A stretch of DNA of 64,000 nucleotides from Desulfobacteraceae bacterium (GTDB taxonomy: Bacteria > Desulfobacterota > Desulfobacteria > Desulfobacterales > Desulfobacteraceae): NCBI GenBank assembly GCA_016744295.1, contig JADGEQ010000017.1:62001-126000 (forward strand), written 5' to 3'. Made by a program: the position numbers and the translations under genes. Below the pieces are notes generated by a model. The model searched no databases. It saw only the letters and a program-made list of their open reading frames with translations, and had not been told where the DNA came from. Positions 55,230-63,721 of this stretch are shown here, piece after piece (the stretch's first letter is position 1; every line of letters starts with the position of its first letter).

Positions 55230-56509
55230 AATTTTACCAGAGCATTCGTTTCAGGATAATTGCCGCGATCCTCTTGTCTCTCACCCTGCTTGTCATCCTC
55301 AATGCCGGGATCACCTTTTTTGTCATGGGCAAAAATCTTTCCCGGCTGGTGGACAGCCTGCTGGCCACGGAGGTGGATTATTTTCTCTACCAATATGAAA
55401 AGGACAAAACCACCCCTCTGCCCCATTCCAAATATATTAAGGGTTTTAAAGAGATTGACCGGGTGCCAGCGCGTTTCAGGGATTCGGTAAAGGATTTGCC
55501 CCCGGGCATCCATTTTATCCATGAGCAGAAGCGTAAACATCCCATCCATATTGCGGTCATGGAATTACCTGACACAAAAACCCCCTATTATATGGTTTTC
55601 CATGCCAGGGAATTCCTAAGGGAAAGCAGCCGCTTTCACCCCAAACAGGTATTATTGATATCCCTGGCCCTGTTGCTCATCCCCGGCATGATCATCGGTT
55701 ATTTTACCTCCAGAATACTCTATGCCCCCATGGTCACCCTTATGGAGAATATCAGGGGGCTGGATCCTGAAAACCTTCCCGCCCAATTTTCAGACACCCA
55801 TTCCAACAATGAAATTGGCCTGCTCGCCCGCACCCTGGAAAATGCCATGAACCGGATCAAATCCTTCATTATCCGGGAAAAACAATTTACCCGGGATGCC
55901 AGCCATGAACTGAGAACCCCCCTGACCATTGTCAAGGGAGCTGTGGAAATAATGGAGCAGCAGCCGGAAACCCACACCAATCCCCTGCTTAAGAAACCCT
56001 TAAAACGGATTGTCCGATCCATCAATGACATGGAAACCACCATAGACACCTTTCTCTGGCTTGCCAGAGAGGACAAAACGCCCCCAGGTCTCTGCCGGGT
56101 GGAACCCATGGTACGAAAAGCCGTTTCCAGCAACCAGTATTTAATTGAAAATAAGGATATCTGTCTCACTATAGATCCTGTTTGCAACAAGCATCTCCAT
56201 ATCAAAGAAGAGATCCTGTACATTGTGATCACCAATCTTGTTCGCAATGCCTTTCAATTTACGGCCAAGGGATCGGTGACCATAATAATTGAAGAATCCT
56301 TTATTGAAATTTTGGATACAGGAATGGGCATTGCAACAGATCAGCTCGATTCGGTCACCCGCTCCCACGTGAAGGGAGAAAAAAGCACGGGCTTTGGCCT
56401 GGGGCTGAGCATTGTCTCCCGACTCTGCAAACGGTTCGGCTGGGAGCTGATCATGGAAAGCACGCCTGGAAAAGGCACCCGAATTAAAATTTTATGGCAT
56501 GATGCCTAA
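55226..56509 (+). CDS. EnvZ/PhoQ-like sensor histidine kinase
   Basis: A 427-residue kinase. TM1 is near 8-31, a periplasmic sensor domain of about 105 residues follows, and TM2 is near 138-161. A HAMP domain follows, then HisKA with SHELRTP (His near 227), and HATPase_c with NLVRNA, DTGMGI and GFGLGLS. It forms a pair with the OmpR-type regulator. Sensed signal is unknown; the context suggests a pump substrate or membrane stress. Confidence 0.92.
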   Translation: MKFYQSIRFRIIAAILLSLTLLVILNAGITFFVMGKNLSRLVDSLLATEVDYFLYQYEKDKTTPLPHSKYIKGFKEIDRVPARFRDSVKDLPPGIHFIHEQKRKHPIHIAVMELPDTKTPYYMVFHAREFLRESSRFHPKQVLLISLALLLIPGMIIGYFTSRILYAPMVTLMENIRGLDPENLPAQFSDTHSNNEIGLLARTLENAMNRIKSFIIREKQFTRDASHELRTPLTIVKGAVEIMEQQPETHTNPLLKKPLKRIVRSINDMETTIDTFLWLAREDKTPPGLCRVEPMVRKAVSSNQYLIENKDICLTIDPVCNKHLHIKEEILYIVITNLVRNAFQFTAKGSVTIIIEESFIEILDTGMGIATDQLDSVTRSHVKGEKSTGFGLGLSIVSRLCKRFGWELIMESTPGKGTRIKILWHDA

Positions 56510-56655
56510 AAAAACAGCTTCAGAATGAATTATGTGATTATCTTTGTGCCCTTCATCCCCTCCAGGGTTGTCTGGTTTTTTCAATCAGGCGATCCTGGCT
56601 TCCCCATGACCAACGGTTACAATAATTGATGGCAATTTCATTTCTCAGGATAGAA

Positions 56656-56683
56656 TTTCACACCTATTTCACATAATTTTCAC
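56656..56683 (+). promoter_or_regulatory. Three TTTCAC elements at 11-base period upstream of the DUF2860-like gene
   Basis: TTTCAC begins at 56656, 56667 and 56678, the same 11-base period and the same core sequence as at 48447-48474. The array lies 99-126 bases upstream of the ATG at 56782. A possible promoter is TTGACC at 56700 onward. Shared elements suggest one regulator for both transcripts. Confidence 0.65.
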
Positions 56684-56781
56684 ATAACTACCTTTAGTAT
56701 TGACCCCTGGAAAATTCACGTATTAGGGTTTTGCAAAGCGGCGACCTGCTCAAAAAACAAAAAAGTTGATAAGGAGAACGA

Positions 56782-57849
56782 ATGAATTGCTTTTTGCCCC
56801 ATGAATATCCCCAAACCCATCCCGGGTTTTCTTTTCTGATTTTGATCTGCATGGTATCCCTGTTCTATCCGAATTGCGGCATCAATGCCGCCGAGCGGGA
56901 AAATAAATTTACGCCCGGTTTTTCTGGAAACATCCAACCCATGATTGGAATAGGGTATTCAAAATCTATCTCCAAGGTTAGTGATGAAAATAAACAAATC
57001 AAATCGTTAAGCCAGGATGCAGCGTCGGAAACAAATTATACGCCTTTTCTTCTGTGGAAAGCCGAATATACCTTTGAAAATGAAGCCACCCAGATCTATG
57101 CAGGAACCCCGACGGAAAATCTCATTGAAGGTAACTTCCTTTTGGAAACTGGGCTCCGGCAAAAGTTATCCAATGGCACCATATTAACTGCAGCCTGGAT
57201 CCCGGAGATTCCTCTGCTGGATAACGAGGTTTGGAAAGATCCCTTTCTTCTGGGAAGCGATCGTGTTGAGACCGACAGGGATTCCCAGGCATTTCGGGTG
57301 GGGATTGAATCAATTTTAAACACCCCTTTAACCTTGAAATACGGTTTTGGACAGCAGGAAATTGATGACGAACAATCCGGGGACTATCTGGCGGGGCTGC
57401 CTGGGGCCTCCCTCACCCTCCAGGACCAGGAATTACTGAAAAGAGATGCAGACTACCATCACGTTAAAGTTCTTTATAGGATTGGTTTGGGAAGGCAGCT
57501 TTTTTTTCGTCCGGGGTTCTACTACATGTTGGGAAATGCAGAAGGGGATGCCAATAGCTTTAATGAAGTCAACGGTCAGGTCACCATGTTTTATGTCACA
57601 GGTCGTTACCGGCTCCATGGGAAGATTTCTTTTGGTGAAACAAAGTATAAGGCAGTCAATCCAGTATTTGGACAAACAAGGGATGACTTAACATACAGTT
57701 TCATGATAGGGGGGGAACGGACCGCTCCTTTTGGCTGGAACAATTTCAGTGTTTCGGTCTTTACCCGATATTCCAGACAGGATTCAAACATAAGTTTCTA
57801 TGATTCTGAAGCCATGATGGCAGGATTTGGGTTGAAGCTGAAATTCTGA
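56782..57849 (+). CDS. Outer-membrane beta-barrel protein, DUF2860-like
   Basis: A 355-residue protein with a signal peptide (about 1-38, ending INAAE). Further on, alternating aromatic beta-strand patterns, such as FSGNIQPMIGIGYSKS and the C-terminal MMAGFGLKLKF, end in a C-terminal Phe typical of outer-membrane barrels. The overall pattern resembles DUF2860 proteins of Vibrio and relatives. Function is unknown; coregulation with the RND pump is suggested by the shared TTTCAC array upstream. Confidence 0.75.
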   Translation: MNCFLPHEYPQTHPGFSFLILICMVSLFYPNCGINAAERENKFTPGFSGNIQPMIGIGYSKSISKVSDENKQIKSLSQDAASETNYTPFLLWKAEYTFENEATQIYAGTPTENLIEGNFLLETGLRQKLSNGTILTAAWIPEIPLLDNEVWKDPFLLGSDRVETDRDSQAFRVGIESILNTPLTLKYGFGQQEIDDEQSGDYLAGLPGASLTLQDQELLKRDADYHHVKVLYRIGLGRQLFFRPGFYYMLGNAEGDANSFNEVNGQVTMFYVTGRYRLHGKISFGETKYKAVNPVFGQTRDDLTYSFMIGGERTAPFGWNNFSVSVFTRYSRQDSNISFYDSEAMMAGFGLKLKF

Positions 57850-57861
57850 TCTTGGATTATG

Positions 57862-57899
57862 AAAGGATTCACCAGGGGCCTTGCTGGGGAATCCTTTTA
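57862..57899 (+). terminator. Intrinsic-type terminator after the outer-membrane gene
   Basis: AAAGGATTC / GAATCCTTT stem, extended inside by CCAG / CTGG, ending in TTTT, 12 bases after the stop at 57849. Confidence 0.7.
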
Positions 57900-57946
57900 G
57901 CACCGGTCAAAACGATAAAAACCCTATTCCCAATGAAAAGCTCATG

Positions 57947-58003
57947 TAAAAGGGTGACCCCATGTAAACCGAGGATAAAAACCCAAAAGCGGTAAATTGG
58001 GGG
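57947..58003 (+). repeat. Left copy of a ~57-base direct repeat
   Basis: Matches 60268-60324 with one mismatch (G versus A at the 18th base). Both copies are in the same orientation and both are followed by a G-run and GGCGG. They bracket the reductase-membrane protein-TetR cassette. No coding capacity or transposase is evident. Confidence 0.8.
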
Positions 58004-58126
58004 AGGGCGGTCCCGTTCTGAAATATAGGGACCCCTCCAAATCTAATAGCGCGTAAAACTCATATTTATGGATTTCAGGCCTCAAATTGGAAGAGGCTCA
58101 GCCAAATTATTTGAATATAACTTTAA

Positions 58127-58702
58127 TCAATTATTTCTAAAAAGTTCATGGGCCAATTCAATTGCTTTTTTTTGAGCAGTGGAAACATCGCCGTCAGGCG
58201 CCCCGCTCTTTAGACCAGTGGCCCTGATCACCTTGAGATCATACCCAAACGACTCAAAGAACTCAGTGTAACGTTCCACAATATCAGCATGTCTTTTTTC
58301 AACATCGACCTGGCATAAAATAAAAATTGCTGTTTTCCCTTTTGTGATGCGGCTGGTAAAAGCGCCATCATTTTCATGGTCCACGCTCACATGTGACCAT
58401 GTTCGATCTAAAAGCTGTTTGAACTGTCCAGATACGTCTCCCATATAGACCGGACTTGAAAAGACGGCAACCTCTGCGGTTCGCATTCCATTTAGTACCG
58501 CCGTAAGATCGTCTTGCAGAACACAGTGATCAAGTTTACTGTGACATTGTTCACACGCCTGGCAACCGCTATAGTCCATACCGTTTAGATAAAAATTGTC
58601 AATTTCTGCACCAAAACCTTCTGCAGCATCAGTAAATGATTTAGCAATCCGGGTGCTGGTTCCTTTTTTTCTGGGACTGCCCAATATGTTAATAATTTTC
58701 AT
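58127..58702 (-). CDS. NADPH-dependent FMN reductase / iron-sulfur flavoprotein-like
   Basis: A 191-residue flavodoxin-fold protein. The ATG at 58702 follows AAGGAG; an upstream in-frame ATG at 58777 adds residues without a family match. An N-terminal FMN loop GSPRKKGTS is followed by a cysteine motif at C47, C50, C53 and C60 (C-X2-C-X2-C-X6-C), close to the compact Fe-S motif of archaeal iron-sulfur flavoproteins. SSPVYMGDVSGQFK is the FMN-binding segment. It may reduce quinones, nitro compounds or oxygen species. It is the second gene on the minus strand after the membrane protein, and probably under the TetR regulator. Confidence 0.85.
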   Translation of the reverse strand: MKIINILGSPRKKGTSTRIAKSFTDAAEGFGAEIDNFYLNGMDYSGCQACEQCHSKLDHCVLQDDLTAVLNGMRTAEVAVFSSPVYMGDVSGQFKQLLDRTWSHVSVDHENDGAFTSRITKGKTAIFILCQVDVEKRHADIVERYTEFFESFGYDLKVIRATGLKSGAPDGDVSTAQKKAIELAHELFRNN

Positions 58703-58887
58703 TACATCAATCTCCTTATTCTTTTCAGTTAGTTGTGTTCGCCTGCATGGCCTAATCTCATTTTTTTGCGAAGCCATTAATTATGGCAGGGTCATTATTC
58801 ACTATTCCATTTAACTTCTTGTCGTCCTCATCATTAAGGATGAACCTCTCCCCACGCTTTTCATGGGATATAGATTCACTCCCTAAT

Positions 58888-59424
58888 TCATCTTTCTCTT
58901 CTGACAGAAAATCCCATCACAAGTTTTATCAAGAGTATAGCTGGTAGCCATATTAATATCTCAGGGGCAGGAAATACGACGTAGAATAAAACCAAGCCAA
59001 TTAAAATAACAGAGGCAGCATTAATTTCTTGCTGCTTTAGAGAGCCAGTATAATTTACAAAGAGTCCGGCTGCAATTGTATACGCTAAAAGACCAAAACT
59101 ATACCATCCATGCCCTACAGCTAAAACTAACAACCCTATATGGACAAAATGTTCAAAATAGAAAATCACTCTTTTCTTGGGTTTGTTTTTATAATATGTC
59201 TGGCTCGATTTCGTAAAATTACCTATCGCTCCAGCTAGAATATCGAATGCCACTAGTAGAAACAATAGTGTCTTCCATAGCGGCATATTTGTTAACCCAG
59301 GTAAACTTTTGTACCCGATTATTCCTAATAGTAGAAACGTAACACCGAAGATTGTCATCTTATCTTTTTTCCTAGGCGTTTCTCCTAAAAACTCTCTTGA
59401 AAAGGCTGATAATGTATTCTTCAT
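58888..59424 (-). CDS. Small integral membrane protein of unknown function
   Basis: A 178-residue membrane protein with about five TM helices and a GGAGATC ribosome site. The last segment is basic (SVRRER). No family recognised. It is divergent from the TetR gene, with two palindromic operators between them, so it is likely repressed by that regulator. The flavin reductase is downstream on the same strand, 185 bases away. Confidence 0.7.
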   Translation of the reverse strand: MKNTLSAFSREFLGETPRKKDKMTIFGVTFLLLGIIGYKSLPGLTNMPLWKTLLFLLVAFDILAGAIGNFTKSSQTYYKNKPKKRVIFYFEHFVHIGLLVLAVGHGWYSFGLLAYTIAAGLFVNYTGSLKQQEINAASVILIGLVLFYVVFPAPEILIWLPAILLIKLVMGFSVRRER

Positions 59425-59456
59425 TCGATCTCCTTTTAAACTTATTTAATCAATCG

Positions 59457-59480
59457 TTTTTAGACCATATGGACGATAAT
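59457..59480. promoter_or_regulatory. Imperfect second TetR operator
   Basis: Shares the central CCATATGG and most arm positions with the perfect palindrome at 59508-59531, with four mismatches. The centre-to-centre distance is 51 bases, near five helical turns. It lies nearer to the membrane-protein gene and would control it. Confidence 0.55.
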
Positions 59481-59507
59481 AATGCCCTTGATTTTACTTG
59501 TCAATAG

Positions 59508-59531
59508 TTTATAGTCCATATGGACTATAAA
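59508..59531. promoter_or_regulatory. Perfect 24-base palindrome, TetR operator
   Basis: Twelve-base arms (TTTATAGTCCAT / ATGGACTATAAA) form a perfect dyad 16 bases before the TetR ATG. It overlaps a possible -10 (TATAGT at 59510) of the promoter with -35 TTGATT at 59488, so binding would repress the regulator itself. Confidence 0.75.
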
Positions 59532-59547
59532 ACAAAGGAAATGCATA

Positions 59548-60111
59548 ATGCCAAAAATAGTTGATCATGAAAAATACAGGAAAGAACTAACGTATAAAGC
59601 AACAAAAATATTCCGAGAATTCGGTTATTCAGGCCTGGGAATGCGTAAAATCGCAGAAGAGCTGGGTATCTCCAAGAGTGCCCTGTATCATTATTTTCCA
59701 AGCAAAGATGCGTTATTTGCTGCGTGCACCAAATTGGTCACTTCCTTTGAAAATAGCTGGTTACATGATTTTTCATTAGAAAAAATGAACAGTCAAGAAC
59801 GAATTAACGCTTTGGTTACAGTATTCAAGAATTTAGATAAGGAATTCAAAGGGGAGTTGTCACTTTTGATTGACTACATCAGAACTCTAACACCATCCCA
59901 AGTTTCAGCCGATGAAAATATGCAGATCGCAAATCACCGTTATTTAACTATGGTTGCTGAATTTGTTGGCCAGGAAAATGCCCAGTTTGTGCTTTGTCTG
60001 ATGTATGGAGTTTTACTTCAGAGGCTATTTGATGGCGGAGAATGCAACTTTCAAGATATTGAAGAAAAAATTGTTTCGTTTACAGAAAAAATGAATGATC
60101 AGTCGTCATAA
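59548..60111 (+). CDS. TetR/AcrR-family transcriptional regulator
   Basis: A 187-residue regulator. The N-terminal helix-turn-helix (FREFGYSGLGMRKIAEELGISKSALYHYFPSKDALF) is canonical. The C-terminal ligand-binding domain is divergent. It should bind the two palindromes upstream and repress itself and the divergent membrane protein and flavin reductase. Inducer unknown; a quinone or electrophile would fit the reductase. Confidence 0.9.
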   Translation: MPKIVDHEKYRKELTYKATKIFREFGYSGLGMRKIAEELGISKSALYHYFPSKDALFAACTKLVTSFENSWLHDFSLEKMNSQERINALVTVFKNLDKEFKGELSLLIDYIRTLTPSQVSADENMQIANHRYLTMVAEFVGQENAQFVLCLMYGVLLQRLFDGGECNFQDIEEKIVSFTEKMNDQSS

Positions 60112-60267
60112 GGCTGGAATCAAACGCGATAAAAGATAGGGGATGAAAAGTGTTCAATAATGGTATCATCGGTCATAAAGATGTATTTGAAAGTGGTATT
60201 CAATAACAGAAGCAATTTGGGGTAAACAGCTTCAAACTTTATCAACCGACAATTTTTCCTTGAAAAA

Positions 60268-60324
60268 TAAAAGGGTGACCCCATATAAACCGAGGATAAA
60301 AACCCAAAAGCGGTAAATTGGGGG
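60268..60324 (+). repeat. Right copy of the ~57-base direct repeat
   Basis: Same orientation as 57947-58003, one mismatch. It lies about 2.3 kb downstream of the left copy, consistent with a cassette flanked by, or deleted between, repeats. Confidence 0.8.
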
Positions 60325-60351
60325 GCGGCGAATGGTTACAATAATTTTTTC

Positions 60352-60396
60352 TTGACGATTGCAAAAAACAATGTGTTATATTATGGTCATAATATA
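60352..60396 (+). promoter_or_regulatory. TRAP operon promoter and overlapping palindromic operator
   Basis: TTGACG at 60352 and TTATAT at 60376 (18-base spacer) form a plausible sigma-70 promoter. A 20-base perfect palindrome (TATATTATG-GT-CATAATATA, 60377-60396) overlaps the -10, so a repressor would block transcription. GntR-type regulators bind similar sites, but the cognate protein is not in view. Confidence 0.55.
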
Positions 60397-60439
60397 TCTA
60401 TAATTTAGCTATGTGACTATTAAATAATAAGGAGCCTTA

Positions 60440-61444
60440 ATGTTAAAATCTGCCAGATTTAAACGATGGATCGTTTTGTTTACAGCTGCTTTACTTGTTT
60501 TGTTATTCTCAGGTGCTGGTGAAGCCGCCACCAAAACAATTAAGCTTAGAGCCGTCAGTGCATGGCCCAAGACTGTATTTGAAGTTCAGAATTTCATGAA
60601 GTTTCTGGATATGGTTAAAGAAAATGTTGCAAAACAATACCCCGGCCAACTTGAAATCAAATATACTGGAGGGCCGGAAGTTGTTCCAAATCGAGAACAG
60701 GTTGAAGCATTAAGAAACGGTATTATTGATATTGTTTTTACTACTGATGGATATTATACATCGGCTTTGCCGGAAGTAAATGCTTTAAGCCTTACCAAAA
60801 TCAAACCATGGGAAGAAAGAGCAACTGGTGTTAATGACTTTCTTAATAAGGCACATGAAGATAAGCTAAATGCTTTTTATCTTGGGCGTATGGGGTCAGG
60901 AATCCCTTTTAGCTTGTATCTAAATAAGCCGATAACCAGTTCTGATCTTTCCAGCCTTAAAATAAGATGTTCCCCAACTCATATAAATTTTCTCAAAAAA
61001 CTGGGCGCCCAACCACTTGTAATACCGCCTCCTGATGTTTATACCGCCCTGGAACGTGGATTGGCTGACGGCTTTATATGGCCTTCCGGTCTGATTCGTG
61101 ACTGGGGATGGCATGAAGTAACAAAACATATTGTTACGACAGATTTTTACATGGCAGTGAATGTGGTTCTGGTGAATAAAGACAAATGGGAAAAAATACC
61201 CGGACATCTCCAGGATCTTCTGATCAAAACCCAGGAACAGGCCGAACATTATGCTGTTGAAAGAGGTCAGACCCATGTTGAAAAAGAATTTGCAGCATTC
61301 AAAGCACAGGGGATCAATTTTATTGACCTTCCCGCAAAAGAAGCAAAAACACTTGAAACGACAGCTTATAATGAATTATGGAAAATTGTTATTAAAAAAG
61401 CACCTGAAAATGGACCAAAATTAAAAAATATGGTTTCAAAATAA
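60440..61444 (+). CDS. dctP: TRAP transporter solute-binding protein (DctP)
   Basis: A 334-residue periplasmic protein. AAGGAG precedes the ATG; a signal peptide (about 1-30) ends GEAAT. DctP features include the early AVSAWPKTVFEVQNF segment, GGPEVVPNREQVEALRNG and LADGFIWPSG. The Trp-rich regions suggest an aromatic or extended acid ligand rather than C4-dicarboxylate. It forms an operon with dctQ and dctM. Confidence 0.92.
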   Translation: MLKSARFKRWIVLFTAALLVLLFSGAGEAATKTIKLRAVSAWPKTVFEVQNFMKFLDMVKENVAKQYPGQLEIKYTGGPEVVPNREQVEALRNGIIDIVFTTDGYYTSALPEVNALSLTKIKPWEERATGVNDFLNKAHEDKLNAFYLGRMGSGIPFSLYLNKPITSSDLSSLKIRCSPTHINFLKKLGAQPLVIPPPDVYTALERGLADGFIWPSGLIRDWGWHEVTKHIVTTDFYMAVNVVLVNKDKWEKIPGHLQDLLIKTQEQAEHYAVERGQTHVEKEFAAFKAQGINFIDLPAKEAKTLETTAYNELWKIVIKKAPENGPKLKNMVSK

Positions 61445-61479
61445 TAAGGCCTGAACATTGAAAGAAAAGGAGGAATCTT

Positions 61480-61962
61480 TTGGATAATTTTTTCGAAAAA
61501 TTATTGAATTCCATGGCATCCATTGCAGGACTCCTTCTTCTCTTTGTAACTTTTTCCATCAGCTACACCATCTTTTCAAGAATAGCAGGACTTTCCTCTC
61601 CTGTCTGGATTGTCCAGTTCAATGAGTATGCTTTGCTATGGATCACTTTTCTTGGCACGGCCTGGTTACTGGCAAGAAATAAGCATGTATCCATAGATCT
61701 TTTAACCAGTCGGTTTTCAAATAGGAAAAAGTTATATTTCAAACTATTCCATGGGGTATTGGGAATGATTCTATGCCTGATATTTTCCTGGTATGGATGC
61801 TGGGTGACCCTGGGACAATTTAACAGGGGTATCATCGATGTACAGGCGGTTGATGTTCCAAAATACTTGATTCTTGTGATCATCCCCATTGGATTTATTC
61901 TTCTTGTATTGCAATTTTTAAGACAATTTATCAAAACCTTAAAAGAATTAACACGCAAATAA
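61480..61962 (+). CDS. dctQ: TRAP transporter small permease (DctQ)
   Basis: A 160-residue four-TM protein starting with TTG after AAAGGAGG. The conserved segment YALLWITFLGTAWLLARNKHVSIDLL marks the DctQ family. It partners the large permease encoded 35 bases downstream. Confidence 0.92.
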   Translation: MDNFFEKLLNSMASIAGLLLLFVTFSISYTIFSRIAGLSSPVWIVQFNEYALLWITFLGTAWLLARNKHVSIDLLTSRFSNRKKLYFKLFHGVLGMILCLIFSWYGCWVTLGQFNRGIIDVQAVDVPKYLILVIIPIGFILLVLQFLRQFIKTLKELTRK

Positions 61963-61997
61963 AGGTGGCTCTTAAATAGAAAAGGTATTTAATAAAT

Positions 61998-63308
61998 ATG
62001 GAATGGTATTTTGTTTTAGCTTTTTTTATTTTTGGACTTATTTTTCTTTTACTACTGGGATTTCCAATTGCTTTTTCATTTTTAGCCATAGATCTTTTAG
62101 GTATCATTGTATTTATGGGTCCAGGAGGGCTCAAGCAGGTTACTCTCCAAGTTTTTTCCTCGCTTTCTACATTTACCCTGGCACCTATTCCCATGTTTAT
62201 TCTAATGGGTGAGATAATGTTCCAGTCTAAGCTTGCCAATAATACAATAGACATAATTGATAAATGGTTAGGCCGTCTGCCAGGTCGTTTAAGTCTTCTT
62301 GCAGCAGCCGGAGGAACTATTTTTTCAGCTTTAAGCGGATCAAGTATAGCAAACACTGCAATGCTCGGAACGGCTCTTCTTCCTGAAATGAAAAAAAGAG
62401 GATATAAAACATCCATGGCAGTAGGCCCCATAATTGGTGTAGGGGGACTTGCCATGCTTATCCCACCCTCATCACTAATCGTTGTAATGGCGAGCATTGC
62501 ACACATTTCCGTAGGAAAACTACTTGTTGGAGGCGCTATTCCCGGCCTTTTAATGGGAGGTCTTTATACCGCCTATATTATTATCCGGTGTTGGTTGAAT
62601 CCAACACTTGCACCACGCTATGATGTATCCAAAGTAAGTTTAAAAACCAAAATAATCGGAACTGTAAAATATGCGTTTCCACTTTTATTTATCATATTTA
62701 TGGTTCTTGGACTGATGCTTTTAGGGCTTGCCACACCAACAGAAGCAGCGTCTTCGGGTGCTGTTGCAACATTATTGGTAACTTTATTTTATGGCCGCCT
62801 AAACTGGAAAATGCTGAAGGACTCTGTAACCGGAACCTTAGAAATAACCATCATGGTGTTCATGATAATCGCAGCATCTAAAACCTTCAGCAGTATCCTT
62901 GCATATACAGGAGCAACCCAAGGACTTCTTGAAGTTATAGAAGGGCTCAAAGTTCATCCGCTTCTTATCCTCATGGGCATGCAATTGTCTGTTTTTATAC
63001 TGGGCATGTTCATGGAAACCATTTCCATCATGATGATCAGCCTTCCCATATTTATGCCAATAGTCCACATGCTTGGATTTGATCCAATTTGGTTTGGTAT
63101 TATTATGTTAATAAATTTTGAAATGGGGATGACAACACCGCCTTTCGGAATGATGCTCTTTGTAATGAAAGGTGTTGCAAGCGATGATATAAGCATAAAA
63201 GATATCTGTTATGCCGCTCTGCCATTTATCGGATGCGACCTAGTGGCAATGGCCATGATTATCATTTGGCCAGCCCTGGCCTTATGGCTGCCAGGCTTAA
63301 TGGGATAA
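61998..63308 (+). CDS. dctM: TRAP transporter large permease (DctM)
   Basis: A 436-residue polytopic protein with about 12 TM helices. Typical motifs include PMFILMGEIMF, GGLAMLIPPSSLIVVMA, LGLATPTEAASSGAVATL and MITPP-like MTTPPFGMMLF. It moves the DctP-bound solute with sodium. It is the last gene of the operon. Confidence 0.93.
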   Translation: MEWYFVLAFFIFGLIFLLLLGFPIAFSFLAIDLLGIIVFMGPGGLKQVTLQVFSSLSTFTLAPIPMFILMGEIMFQSKLANNTIDIIDKWLGRLPGRLSLLAAAGGTIFSALSGSSIANTAMLGTALLPEMKKRGYKTSMAVGPIIGVGGLAMLIPPSSLIVVMASIAHISVGKLLVGGAIPGLLMGGLYTAYIIIRCWLNPTLAPRYDVSKVSLKTKIIGTVKYAFPLLFIIFMVLGLMLLGLATPTEAASSGAVATLLVTLFYGRLNWKMLKDSVTGTLEITIMVFMIIAASKTFSSILAYTGATQGLLEVIEGLKVHPLLILMGMQLSVFILGMFMETISIMMISLPIFMPIVHMLGFDPIWFGIIMLINFEMGMTTPPFGMMLFVMKGVASDDISIKDICYAALPFIGCDLVAMAMIIIWPALALWLPGLMG

Positions 63309-63721
63309 GATTAAAACCGCGCCAAAGAAATTGATCTGGCAATGGTTTTTCCTGACCAAAGAGCTGACCTTTGGCGCAGAGTCTAATGGATACTCCCGGT
63401 ATCATCTTAAGGCAATCCATATTCAGAAGGCAATAAAGGGGGTGGCCGAAACGATGACCAAGGCCACTTTTCAAATAGAAATTCACCCACTCATATGGTT
63501 TTAATTATATTTTTTTTAGCCTATCCGGGGCTGGATTTATATGCCCAATTTCCGCTGCTATCTTATGAACCTCCATTGGTCCACAGCCAACAAACAACAT
63601 AAAATCAGCACCTTTTAAACAGTCATCTAAGGAATATGAAAATTTTATAAAGGGCTTGACAAGGGTTTTATAATTTCATACGACGTAGTACGTTAAATAA
63701 AAAAACAACATAAGAGGTGAC
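63309..63721. other. 413-base gap before the MerR gene
   Basis: No intact gene seen. A 9-base inverted repeat GCGCCAAAG / CTTTGGCGC (63319-63327 and 63369-63377, 41-base gap) follows dctM and may be a transcript end structure. The rest contains the minus-strand remnant at 63491-63703 and the MerR upstream region, including a short ACGTA-G-TACGT dyad at 63683-63693. Confidence 0.4.
63491..63703 (-). pseudogene. Possible remnant of a gene (open frame without start)
   Basis: On the minus strand an open frame of about 66 codons reads like real protein (for example LKGADFMLFVGCGPMEVHK) and ends at a TGA at 63491, but it opens after a stop and has no start codon until residue 33 or so. It may be a fragment left by deletion. 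I do not recognise the family. Confidence 0.3.

Larger units (their letters stand above)
60112..60439. other. 328-base gap with right repeat copy and dctPQM promoter
   Basis: Holds the right direct repeat (60268-60324) and the promoter-operator of the TRAP operon. No ORF with a good start was seen. Confidence 0.6.
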
